DNA of 64,000 nt from Noviherbaspirillum sedimenti (lineage in GTDB: Bacteria > Pseudomonadota > Gammaproteobacteria > Burkholderiales > Burkholderiaceae_D), in NCBI RefSeq assembly GCF_003590835.1, contig NZ_QYUQ01000002.1, positions 4,650,001 through 4,714,000 of the forward strand, in the 5' to 3' direction. The translations under genes and the position numbers were made by a program. Under the pieces are notes generated by a model. It saw nothing but the letters and a program-made list of their open reading frames with translations, ran no database searches and had not been told where the DNA came from. The number at the start of each line of letters is the position of its first letter. The first letter of the stretch is position 1. Of this stretch, positions 24,331 to 32,300 are shown in pieces.

Positions 24331-25557
24331 CTATTCCTGCTGCTGGTGCAGGGTAAAGAAGCGCAGCATTTCCTGGGCGGCATGCGGTCCCTTGGGATCG
24401 GTATACGAACCCTGGCTGTTGCCTCCTGACCAGGCATGGCCGGCGCCATGAATGCTCCAGTGCTCGGCGATTGCCTTGCCGGCGTCATCGTGCTGGACCG
24501 TCCTGGTGTAGCTGCGGCCGTTGGGTACCTGGCCGCTTTCCACCTTGAGGCCGGAGGCCGGCGTGCTGCCTGGCTGCGCCATGTTGTCCGCCTTGTCCGC
24601 CACGCATTGTGCCAGCGCCTGCTCGCCGTTGCAGGGATTGACCGTGTGATCGCGGTCGCCATGAAACACGATCACCGGCTTGCCTTTCCGTGCACCGTTG
24701 CCGCCACCGCGCGTGCCGCGCATGCCGCCGCGCATGGCGGCGAAGGCGGAAGGCAAATCATGCGCGGCGCCTGCCGGCAATCCCGAATGAATGCCGACGG
24801 CGGCATACAGCTCGGGATAGCTGTCGGCCATGATCGCCGCCATCGCGCCGCCGGCCGAGAGTCCGGCGACATACACGCGCCGCCTGTCCACCTTGTAGTC
24901 CGCCAGGATCTTGCGCGTGATATCGGCAATGATCGAAGGTTCACCCTGGTCGCGTTGCTGCTCGCCGGCTTTGAACCAGTTCCAGCAATGGGAAACGTTG
25001 GCGCCCTGTGCCTGTCCCGGATAGACGACAAGGCAATTATTTTCTTCGGCGACGTGGTTCATGCGGGTGCCGACGGCGAAGTCATCGGGATTCTGCTTGC
25101 AGCCATGCAGCATGACGATCAGCGGTAATTCCTCCTGTCCGGTATAGCCGCTGGGGATATACAGCTTGTAAGCACGGGTGCCGGCGCTGTTGCTGCAAGT
25201 GCCCGCCAGGAATTTTCCGGGCGCCGTGTCGAAAACGACGTCTTCGACTGCTTGCGCCGCGGAGTGGCCTGCCCACTTGCCGCCGGCCAGCTTGCGCAGG
25301 CGCGACAGAATGTCGGATCCCTGCGCGGCACCCGCCGGCATGGCCCCCGGTTTCCAGTCGGGCGCGGGGTTGATGTCGTGCAGCGTGCCTGCCCCCGGCA
25401 TCGGCGGCGCCGTCCAGTCGAAATGCGGCATGCCGCCGGGCGTGCCTGCACCGTGCAGGGCGCGCTGGATGGCTGCGGTCGCCGCCATGGGCCCTTGCGA
25501 TTGCAATATTTGGGTTGCTTCGCGCATGTTCGCGAGCATGGTGTCGTCCAGTCTCAT
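24331..25557 (-). CDS. Polyhydroxybutyrate depolymerase, signal-less (PhaZ/LpqC-type esterase)
   Basis: This 408-residue esterase hydrolyses poly(3-hydroxybutyrate) or related esters. About 115 helical and Pro/Gly-rich residues precede the catalytic domain. That domain runs YKLYIPSGYTG-like, LPLIVMLHGCKQNPDDFA (oxyanion-side region), WNWFKAGEQQRDQGEPSII and the nucleophile AGLSAGGAMA (Ser234). VIVFHGDRDHTVNP carries the likely Asp and HGAGHAWSGGN the His. There is no signal peptide, which suggests action inside the cell on stored polymer; secretion by another route cannot be excluded. A ribbon-helix-helix regulator gene lies 24 bp upstream on the same strand. Confidence 0.88.
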   Translation of the reverse strand: MRLDDTMLANMREATQILQSQGPMAATAAIQRALHGAGTPGGMPHFDWTAPPMPGAGTLHDINPAPDWKPGAMPAGAAQGSDILSRLRKLAGGKWAGHSAAQAVEDVVFDTAPGKFLAGTCSNSAGTRAYKLYIPSGYTGQEELPLIVMLHGCKQNPDDFAVGTRMNHVAEENNCLVVYPGQAQGANVSHCWNWFKAGEQQRDQGEPSIIADITRKILADYKVDRRRVYVAGLSAGGAMAAIMADSYPELYAAVGIHSGLPAGAAHDLPSAFAAMRGGMRGTRGGGNGARKGKPVIVFHGDRDHTVNPCNGEQALAQCVADKADNMAQPGSTPASGLKVESGQVPNGRSYTRTVQHDDAGKAIAEHWSIHGAGHAWSGGNSQGSYTDPKGPHAAQEMLRFFTLHQQQE

Positions 25558-25581
25558 GGCAGTCTTTCGAATGGGATGCGG

Positions 25582-25995
25582 TTAATGAATCCGTCCGGCC
25601 AAAGCGGCCTTGACGGCGGCGCTGGCGTGCAAGGCACCCAGCACGGTGACGGAATCGATGGTGGCCAGCGCCAGTTCAGGGCTGACATCGGCCCCGATGC
25701 TGGCCAGCCCCAATACCTGTATTTGCAGCTTTTGACCTGCGTCGCGCAGGGCTTCCAGGTCGGCGCGGGAATAATGCTGGAGGCCCAGCATCAGGCTCTT
25801 GCGCGCCACGGTTTGCCTGACGACGTCCGCATGGGTCTGCAACTGGTTGCGGATGGCCGTGCGGATCAGGTCGGTGCGGTTCGAATAAAACCCCTCCTGT
25901 ACCAGCAAGTCGATTTGCCCAAGATCGATCAACCCGAGGTTGATCGTGATTTTTTCTGTTTCGCCAACTCTGAGGCTTTTTTCTGGCGCAATCAT
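25582..25995 (-). CDS. Ribbon-helix-helix (CopG-type) regulator
   Basis: The 137-residue protein has the RHH pattern near the N-terminus: a strand EKITINLGLIDLGQIDLLVQ followed by EGFYSNRTDLIRTAIRNQLQ. A longer C-terminal region of unknown function follows (ALATIDSVTVLGALHASAAV). It lies 24 bp upstream of the PHB depolymerase gene in the same direction, so it probably controls that operon. Nested inverted repeats about 60-85 bp upstream of its start could be the operator. Confidence 0.8.
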   Translation of the reverse strand: MIAPEKSLRVGETEKITINLGLIDLGQIDLLVQEGFYSNRTDLIRTAIRNQLQTHADVVRQTVARKSLMLGLQHYSRADLEALRDAGQKLQIQVLGLASIGADVSPELALATIDSVTVLGALHASAAVKAALAGRIH

Positions 25996-26332
25996 TTGTT
26001 GTCCCTTGTCAGTTTTGCTGGGTAAGGGACGTCATTTACCATCCGCTAACCAGCCATATGCCATCTATATGGATGGTATGACCGAGAAGGCACGGGAAAG
26101 TTCATCAGGATGATCAGGGCGGTGCAGTGAACGAAAAAGGGCGTGGCGCTCAAGCGCACCGCCGGTTGTGCCCGAAGGGGCGCTTGTGCCGGGCCGGGTA
26201 GCAATGACGACTGCGGCCGATACTGTCAATCTGGTGTGTAACAGCAGACCGCTTTGCCTGTATCCACAGAAAGCAAATGATGTCAGCGGTGATCTGAACC
26301 TTGCCGCAAGTTATGCCAGCTCGTGACGGAAA
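25996..26332. other. Promoter region of the PHB depolymerase operon, no gene
   Basis: This stretch of about 337 bp lies upstream of the RHH regulator and downstream of the pseudouridine-synthase gene. It holds the nested inverted repeats at 26054-26080. No coding frame in it is convincing. Confidence 0.5.
26054..26080. promoter_or_regulatory. Nested inverted repeats upstream of the RHH regulator
   Basis: CCATAT (26054) and ATATGG (26067) are inverted with seven bases between. CCATC (26061) and GATGG (26072) form a second inverted pair, and CATA/TATG extend it. RHH proteins bind short palindromic or tandem sites, so this is a plausible operator. No binding data are available. Confidence 0.4.
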
Positions 26333-27049
26333 TTAGAATCGTTCATAGTCCTGCACATACCGCCATTGTCCCGGCTGTAATCCGGCCATTGGCAGGCGTC
26401 CCAGGCGAATGCGCCTGACAGCACGCGGCGTCAGCCCGACCAGGGCGCATGCGTGCGCAATCAGCCCGGATGGTGGGGCCATGACGGCAAAGCGCAAGCG
26501 GGCTTCGTTTTGCCAGCTGACCTTCATCGGCGGCAAGGCCTTGCCTTGAAAGATGAGGCTGCGGTTGAGCTGTGCCAAGCCTTCGGGAATCATGGCACCC
26601 GCTACATCGACAATGATTTCATGCTCGATGCGCGACGCATCTTCCGTCAGTTTGCGTTTTACCCGCCAATCCTGGGTCAGCACCAGCAAGCCGCTGGCCT
26701 CGGTTTCCAGTGGTGCGGGATTGGACAGGTCCGCCAGATGCCGTTTCAGGAAACGGAAGCCGGAACGGTCATCCGCACTGCGATTGTCCGGGGTGACAAG
26801 TTGCACCGCATCTGCGGCATCCATGCCGGACGGTTTGTGCAGCAAGAAGGTGGCCGCTTGTGCCGGTTCCGCGACCGCATCAGGCTGCAGTTCAAGCTGT
26901 GCCTGCGGCCTTACCCGAAAGCCGGGCTCTTCGATAATGTTGCCATCGACCTTGACCCAGCCCCCTTCGATATAGTGCGTGGCGTCGGCGCGCGAACAGT
27001 GGAAGTGCTCGGCAACCCGCTTGGCAAGGCGAACGGTGTCTTCTGTCAT
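26333..27049 (-). CDS. RsuA/RluF-type pseudouridine synthase homologue with altered catalytic motif
   Basis: The product of about 238 residues starts with an S4 RNA-binding domain (RLAKRVAEHFHCSRADATHY, then GGWVKVDGNIIEEPGFRV). A synthase-like domain follows, with LLHKPSG, and a late region (AHACALVGLTPRAVRRIRLG) typical of RluF/RsuA. The active-site motif, normally RLDxxTxGLL, reads PLETEASGLLVLTQD. The catalytic Asp is therefore Glu and the preceding Arg is Pro. The protein may be inactive as a synthase or use another chemistry. I chose the ATG at 27049; none of the possible starts has a strong ribosome binding site. Confidence 0.8.
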   Translation of the reverse strand: MTEDTVRLAKRVAEHFHCSRADATHYIEGGWVKVDGNIIEEPGFRVRPQAQLELQPDAVAEPAQAATFLLHKPSGMDAADAVQLVTPDNRSADDRSGFRFLKRHLADLSNPAPLETEASGLLVLTQDWRVKRKLTEDASRIEHEIIVDVAGAMIPEGLAQLNRSLIFQGKALPPMKVSWQNEARLRFAVMAPPSGLIAHACALVGLTPRAVRRIRLGRLPMAGLQPGQWRYVQDYERF

Positions 27050-27145
27050 GGCTTTGCCCGGTATGAGGAAAAGTACCATTGTAGCCGGGGAGCCTTCAGT
27101 GAGTCGCTGTGGTGGGCCAGGCACAAGGCAAGACCTGACCCTGCC

Positions 27146-28072
27146 TTACCGCCTGCCTTGTATTTCATTTTGCAATTCCAGATAGCGCGGCAGCCTCGCC
27201 CCACCAAGCACGACCGCGCGCTGGATAGCGACGGCGGCTTCTTTTTTCTTGCCCTGGTCAAGCAGCGCTTGCGCCAGGTTGTTCCAGCCGTCGGCAGACG
27301 CCGGATGCAGCTTTGTCAGCTGTCGATACGCCGCGACGGCGGCATCGAGCGAACCAAGCGCATACGCCATATTGCCGGCGCCGAGCATCAGGGTGGATTG
27401 GCCCGGCCATTTGCGCAAGCCCGTCGCATAGGCTGTCTGCGCCGCTTTTGGCGCAGTGAGCTCCAGCAGCGCTGCGGCGGCGGCATAGGAAGGCGCATCT
27501 GCGGTGGCGGGCAGGCGGGTGGGGGGCAGCAGCAGCATGGCCCACTGGTCCGCGCGCGCCCAGGTGCGCTCGAAGGTATACAGCGACATTTCCATGTCCC
27601 TGGTGCGGCCCGAGTGCAGCCGCAGCATGTTGCGGCTGCGGTCAAAACCGGTCACGACGGCGTAGTGCCACACAGGGGAAAATGAAAACGAAAGATTTTG
27701 CAGAACGATGGCCGGATTGCCGGCCGCTACTTCCTGTAGCAGGTTTTCCACACCAGGCTTGAGCTGGTAGCTCAGCAAGCCGTAGCGGCGGCCGACTGCC
27801 AGCATCTCGAGTTGCAGCGAGCCCTGGCGTGCCGGCAGGTAAACCTGCTCGACCAGATCTTCCGGCCGCAGCTGCGTGCCGGCGGCGCCTGCCGCCATGG
27901 CCAGCGCCGCCGGGCCGCACTGATAATCGTCTTGCGGATAAAAAGGCACGTCGGCGACCGTGGCCGAGGCGGGCAGCGCCTCGGGCCAGCGCTGCTGCAG
28001 CGACGCCATTTGTGGCGTCGCGCATGCCGTCAGCCACAAACTCAGGCAAACAAGCGCAAGTTTCTTACGCAT
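27146..28072 (-). CDS. PA2778-family cysteine peptidase lipoprotein with TPR repeats
   Basis: The 308-residue protein has a lipoprotein signal (KLALVCLSLWLTACAT). A C39-like papain-fold domain follows: the cysteine in QDDYQCGPAALAMAAG and the histidine in SPVWHYAVVTGFD. The C-terminal 100 residues form TPR-like helices (TLMLGAGNMAYALGSLDAAV, ASADGWNNLAQALLDQGKKK). It should act at the periplasmic face of the outer membrane. The PA2779-family gene lies just upstream, the same pairing as PA2778-PA2779 in Pseudomonas, so the two proteins probably act together. Substrate unknown. Confidence 0.88.
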   Translation of the reverse strand: MRKKLALVCLSLWLTACATPQMASLQQRWPEALPASATVADVPFYPQDDYQCGPAALAMAAGAAGTQLRPEDLVEQVYLPARQGSLQLEMLAVGRRYGLLSYQLKPGVENLLQEVAAGNPAIVLQNLSFSFSPVWHYAVVTGFDRSRNMLRLHSGRTRDMEMSLYTFERTWARADQWAMLLLPPTRLPATADAPSYAAAAALLELTAPKAAQTAYATGLRKWPGQSTLMLGAGNMAYALGSLDAAVAAYRQLTKLHPASADGWNNLAQALLDQGKKKEAAVAIQRAVVLGGARLPRYLELQNEIQGRR

Positions 28073-28079
28073 CCGTTAC

Positions 28080-28469
28080 TTATCGAATCGAGCGGGTGAA
28101 CGGGAACACTTTCGTGAATCCGAGGATGTCGGTCACTAATAAAACGATAAATATCGTGAATATGATGCCGAGGACATCGCCGCCGGCCGGCGCATTGTCG
28201 ATACGCGTGGCCAGTTGCTGCACTTCCGCATCCGACAGGGTGGCGACGCGATCGATTGCCGCCTGCGGGTCGACGCCTTGCGATTCCAGCGATTTGCGGA
28301 CATCGTCGCGTGAAAAGAAACCGGCCACGCGGTCGCGTTCGGCAGCCATGCTGCTTGTCCCCGCTGCTTCCTGCGTGCTGACAATCGCGGCGGATGCCTG
28401 CATGGGCAAGCTCAGACCGGTCAGGCAAACGATCAGGGATGAGGCGATCAGGCGTTTAAATTTTGACAT
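28080..28469 (-). CDS. PA2779-family exported small membrane protein
   Basis: The 129-residue product has a signal peptide (LIASSLIVCLTGLSLPMQAS). The charged middle segment is RDRVAGFFSRDDVRKSLESQ and GVDPQAAIDRVATLSDAEVQ. A C-terminal hydrophobic helix (GIIFTIFIVLLVTDILGFT) ends the protein. This is the PA2779 pattern. The next gene (PA2778-type cysteine peptidase) begins seven bases after its stop. I chose the ATG at 28469 because the signal peptide begins there. Confidence 0.88.
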   Translation of the reverse strand: MSKFKRLIASSLIVCLTGLSLPMQASAAIVSTQEAAGTSSMAAERDRVAGFFSRDDVRKSLESQGVDPQAAIDRVATLSDAEVQQLATRIDNAPAGGDVLGIIFTIFIVLLVTDILGFTKVFPFTRSIR

Positions 28470-28898
28470 TTTTTTCTCCATGGAGTAGGACGACGGCACA
28501 AGCGATTCCGGCCAAAGGATAGATGAATTCCGCCGATGCATCCCGATATGTTTCAACTTGTTACTGTTAACTATCGGGAAATGAATTCATCCCAGGAAAT
28601 ACACGCAGGCGTTCACTTTTACTGGATTCGGCCTATGAAGATTTGATGTCTCTCAACTTGATTGTCGATACCCTTGGTGAGAATGGCATTGTGTGCAGAC
28701 AAGTTTTAAACGGGATTTTCCTGTTTGATTTTACGGGTGCCTTTATGGCCAAATCTGTTTATGCGCAAATAGCCTGGATTGACCCTGTGCCTATACTTTC
28801 CTTTCATCTGCATTGAACAAGCCGCAGGGATGTTTGCCTTTGCATTGGCGGAATAGTCGCGCAGTAAGTGCATGCAGAAAGCAACGGGAGGCTGGCAT
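28470..28898. other. Intergenic promoter region between divergent operons
   Basis: About 430 bp lie between the PA2779/PA2778 operon and the Dlt-like operon, which diverge from here. GC is lower than in the genes. I see no additional gene. Promoters for both operons should lie here but no site could be fixed with confidence. Confidence 0.5.
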
Positions 28899-30512
28899 AT
28901 GGAAAACGATGCAATGACTTTCAACCTGGCGAGTGCAGTGCACCGGCACAGCCAAGCCACTCCGCAAGCCTTTGCGCTTTCGTTTGAAGGCAGTTACCTC
29001 ACCTACGGCCAGCTTGCCGCGCAGGCGGCGGGTCTGGCCGAATGCCTGAAAAACAGTCCCGGATGGACAGGAAAAAATGGCGCGCAGCCGCGTGTGGGCA
29101 TCCTGGCATCGCGCAGCGCCGATGCCTGCATTGCCTTGCTGGGGGCGAGCTGGGCAGGCGCAACCTATGTGCCGCTTGGACTCAAATTGCCCGAGGAACG
29201 GCTTCTCACGATTCTGTCGCTCTGCAATCTTTCGGCGATTGTCGCCGATGCGCAGGGCGCCAGGCTGTTGAGCGAGAAGGTATTGCAAGCCGGGCCGCCG
29301 CTGGTCTGCGTGCTGGGCGCCGCGCCACCCGTTGCACCGTCCGGCCCGCCGGACGACGGCAGGATTGCCTGGCTCGATCCCCAGGCGCTGGCAGCGAGCG
29401 CACCGGGCCAGAGCCAGCCCGCGCATGTCAAGGCAACGGACACCGCCTATATCATCTTCACCTCGGGCACCACCGGCATTCCCAAGGGCGTGATGATCGC
29501 CGCCGGCGCGATTCGCCACTACGTCGAGACGGTGACAGCAATGCTGGGACTGCGGGAAACGGACCGCGCGCTCGAAACCTGCGAACTGACTTTTGACGTC
29601 TCATTGCACAACATGTTCTGCACCTGGGAAGCCGGCGCTTCGCTGCATGTGCTTCCCGCCGCGCGGGTCATGAATGCGGTCAAGTTCGCCCGGGAGAATG
29701 CACTGACGGTATGGAACTCCGTGCCCTCGCTCGTCGGCATGCTGCGGCAGGTAAAGGCATTGGGCCCGTCCGCGCTGCCAGGACTGCGGCTGACGGTTTT
29801 CGGCGGCGAACAATTGTCCAAAGGCGCAGTCGAGGCATGGAAAGCGGCGGCGCCTGCCAGTACGATCCACAATTTTTACGGGCCTACGGAAGTGACGGTG
29901 TACTGCCTGAGCCAGCTGCTTGCCGAACCGACGCCGTTGACACCAGGACGCGACGTGGTGGCCATTGGCACGGCGCTGCCCGGCAGTGAAGCCGCGGTGC
30001 TGGATGCGGCCGGCAATCCTGTTGCGGATAATTGCGTCGGCGAACTGGCGCTGGCTGGCGTGCAGCTGGCGATCGGCTACCTGAACGCCCCGGAACTGAC
30101 CAATGCACGCTTTGCCACGTTTGCCGGCAAGCGCTGGTATCTGACCGGCGATCTGGCGATGCGCGATGCCACTGGCACCTTCCACTGGCTCGGCCGCATG
30201 GACAACCAGGTCAAGGTGATGGGGCATCGGGTGGAACTCGAAGAGATCGATGCCCATCTGCGCGTCGTCGCCGATGCCGACATGGTGGCGTCGGTGCCCT
30301 GGCCTATGGTGGAGGGCGCAGCGCAAGGCCTGGTGGCCTTTGTCGGCGCCAGCATCATCGACGATGCTCAGATCAGCCGGGCGCTCAAGGCACGCCTGCC
30401 GCATTACATGATTCCAAGCCGAATCTTCGCCATAGAGGACATGCCTTTGAACTCGAATGGCAAAGTCGACCGCAAGGCCTTGCGTCAACGCCTCGAATCC
30501 GGGATGGAATGA
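28899..30512 (+). CDS. Adenylating ligase (DltA-like / NRPS adenylation-type)
   Basis: The 537-residue enzyme should activate an amino or carboxylic acid as an adenylate and load it onto a carrier protein. Core motifs of the family are intact: IIFTSGTTGIPKGVMI (P-loop), NFYGPTEVTVY (A5), WYLTGDLA (A7), RMDNQVKVMGHRVELEEID (A8) and NSNGKVDRKAL (A10 lysine). I chose the ATG at 28899 since GGGAGG lies seven bases upstream. It overlaps the next gene (ATGA). With an MBOAT-like protein and a carrier following, the trio matches dltA-dltB-dltC order. Substrate is not readable. Confidence 0.88.
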   Translation: MENDAMTFNLASAVHRHSQATPQAFALSFEGSYLTYGQLAAQAAGLAECLKNSPGWTGKNGAQPRVGILASRSADACIALLGASWAGATYVPLGLKLPEERLLTILSLCNLSAIVADAQGARLLSEKVLQAGPPLVCVLGAAPPVAPSGPPDDGRIAWLDPQALAASAPGQSQPAHVKATDTAYIIFTSGTTGIPKGVMIAAGAIRHYVETVTAMLGLRETDRALETCELTFDVSLHNMFCTWEAGASLHVLPAARVMNAVKFARENALTVWNSVPSLVGMLRQVKALGPSALPGLRLTVFGGEQLSKGAVEAWKAAAPASTIHNFYGPTEVTVYCLSQLLAEPTPLTPGRDVVAIGTALPGSEAAVLDAAGNPVADNCVGELALAGVQLAIGYLNAPELTNARFATFAGKRWYLTGDLAMRDATGTFHWLGRMDNQVKVMGHRVELEEIDAHLRVVADADMVASVPWPMVEGAAQGLVAFVGASIIDDAQISRALKARLPHYMIPSRIFAIEDMPLNSNGKVDRKALRQRLESGME

Positions 30513-31984
30513 TGACCGACCCGGCTTTGATCGAAAAATCGCTCGGCAAAGTCGGCACGCAAGGCGCAAATAGCCGCCAGCTGCGCGACCTCTGGGCCAT
30601 CGATCAACGCGAGCGCGTGGTGCGCCTGGCCCAGTCGGCGATCGGCAAAGTGGTACTTGTCGGGCTATGCGCTGCAATGGCCCGGCTGGCGGGCGTCGGC
30701 GTCCTGTTCGTCCTGCTGGCGGCGGCATTCGCCTACCTGCCGAAATGGCGCAACTGGATTGTGCTTGCCGGCGCCGTTACCGCAGTGGTACGCAATCCCA
30801 AGGCGGAGCTGGCGGGAACCGGCGCAATCCTGTTGCAGGAGGGCTTGCAGGCGGCGCTCGCGCCGACGCTGGGCGCAGCAGCGTTGATCGTGTACTTTGC
30901 CTGTGCCTGCGGCGCACTGGCATTGGTGCGCCGGAACAAGACACTCTTTCTTGCGCGCCGGCCGGTGGTGAGCCTGCTCGGTGTGACAGCGCTGCTGTGC
31001 GGCCTGGCAAGCGCACCGCTTCTCCACGGTCTGCCCCGTGCGGCATTGTGGGCATTCCTGACGGTCTTCACTGCGTACATTTGGTTTTTCGCCTATGCGC
31101 TAATGGACCAGCGCTCGCGCGAGCCTGGTCCGCTGCTTTTCCAGGTGGGCATCTTGCATCCTTTCTGGGGATCGTCGGCGACGCCGCTCGGAAAAGGTGC
31201 GGCGTTTCTGCGCAAGCATCAATCGAAGAGCGCTGAAGAGCTTGCGGTCACGCAGCTGAAGGGCTTGAAGCTGCTGGCCTGGGCACTGCTTCTCATACTG
31301 GTGAATAAAGTTCTGGTGGAACTGTTTGAAGTCCGGCTGGGCATCCCCAGGCCGGAACTTGCCTATGCGGCATTCATGAAAGGCGCGCCCTTGCCGATCT
31401 GGAGCAACTGGGCCAGTCTGGTCTGGGCGACGTTCGGCGGCACCTTGACGCTGGCGATCTGGGGCCACAAGATCATTGCGGTGGCGCGTCTGGCCGGCTA
31501 CCGACTGCCGCGAAACACCTGGCGACCGCTGGAGTCGCGCACGCTCGCGGAATTCTGGAATCGCTATTATTACTACTTCAAGGAATTGCTGGTCGAGTTT
31601 TTCTTCTTCCCGACATTTCTTCGGGTGTTCCGCAAGCATCCCCGCCTGCGGGTGTTTTTCGCAACATTCATGGCAGCCGGCGTCGGCAATGCGATTTACC
31701 ACTTCATCGGAGATATCGAGGCCGTTGCGATCATGGGCCTGTGGCCGGCCGCCGAAAGCTATGCGAGCTACCTGTTCTATTGCGTCGTGCTGGCGACCGG
31801 CATCGGCATTTCGCAGGCCAGGATGAGCGCAGGCCGAAAGCCATCGCCGACATTCATGGGCAGCTTGTGGTCGGTGCTGTGCGTCTGGAGCTTTTTCGTC
31901 TGCCTGCATGTCTTTGGCGATGGTACGCGGATCCTTTCATTGCGGGATCGGTTTTCTTTTTTTGCCAGCCTCTTTGGACTTTGA
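30509..31984 (+). CDS. MBOAT-like multi-pass membrane acyltransferase (DltB-like position)
   Basis: The 491-residue protein has about 10 hydrophobic segments. Residues of the MBOAT type occur in the middle-to-late part: TLAEFWNRYYYYFKELLVEF and, 30 residues on, GVGNAIYHFIGD with the likely catalytic His. It probably moves an acyl or aminoacyl group from the carrier protein across or onto an envelope acceptor. It differs clearly from classical DltB, so the acceptor may differ as well. It starts inside the stop of the ligase gene (ATGA). The carrier gene starts at its own stop (TGATG). Confidence 0.75.
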   Translation: MMTDPALIEKSLGKVGTQGANSRQLRDLWAIDQRERVVRLAQSAIGKVVLVGLCAAMARLAGVGVLFVLLAAAFAYLPKWRNWIVLAGAVTAVVRNPKAELAGTGAILLQEGLQAALAPTLGAAALIVYFACACGALALVRRNKTLFLARRPVVSLLGVTALLCGLASAPLLHGLPRAALWAFLTVFTAYIWFFAYALMDQRSREPGPLLFQVGILHPFWGSSATPLGKGAAFLRKHQSKSAEELAVTQLKGLKLLAWALLLILVNKVLVELFEVRLGIPRPELAYAAFMKGAPLPIWSNWASLVWATFGGTLTLAIWGHKIIAVARLAGYRLPRNTWRPLESRTLAEFWNRYYYYFKELLVEFFFFPTFLRVFRKHPRLRVFFATFMAAGVGNAIYHFIGDIEAVAIMGLWPAAESYASYLFYCVVLATGIGISQARMSAGRKPSPTFMGSLWSVLCVWSFFVCLHVFGDGTRILSLRDRFSFFASLFGL

Positions 31985-32253
31985 TGATGGATGACACCGC
32001 TAAAATAAAATTGCGCGAGTTCCTGATGGAGCGTTTGCGTGACGCCGGGGATCGCTCCGACTTTGCCGATGACAGTTCCCTCTTCGTCAGCGGCAGGCTC
32101 GATTCGCTGTCGATGACGCGGCTGGTGATGTTCCTGGAGGAGGCGTTCGACATCGATTTTTCCGATGTCGATTTCGATGTCGAGCTGATCGATTCAGTGA
32201 ATGATATCCAGGCATTTGTCGATACCTGCGCTGCGCAACGTGCCGGTTCCTGA
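31984..32253 (+). CDS. Acyl/aminoacyl carrier protein (DltC-like)
   Basis: The 89-residue acidic protein begins MMDDTAKIKLREFLMERLRD and contains GRLDSLSMTRLVMFLEEAFD. The Ser of DSL is the phosphopantetheine attachment site. Size and helical pattern are those of carrier proteins. Its start overlaps the last base of the upstream stop, so all three genes are coupled. It should carry the group activated by the ligase to the membrane protein. No DltD-like gene follows; the next gene points the other way. Confidence 0.88.
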   Translation: MMDDTAKIKLREFLMERLRDAGDRSDFADDSSLFVSGRLDSLSMTRLVMFLEEAFDIDFSDVDFDVELIDSVNDIQAFVDTCAAQRAGS

Positions 32254-32300
32254 AATGACGGACTTTGCGCCTCGGGCAATCTGAAGAGGCCGGGGACCTG

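Noticed and set aside
26453..27685. 410-codon plus-strand frame spanning two minus-strand genes
   Set aside because: It covers the pseudouridine-synthase homologue and part of the PA2778-type gene in antisense and has no recognisable domain.
30032..30508. Upstream extension of the MBOAT-like gene
   Set aside because: The frame stays open but lies entirely inside the ligase gene; the ATGA overlap at 30509 is the natural start.
29601..30728. 375-codon minus-strand frame inside the Dlt-like operon
   Set aside because: Antisense to the ligase gene, whose motifs are complete; composition is that of a shadow frame.
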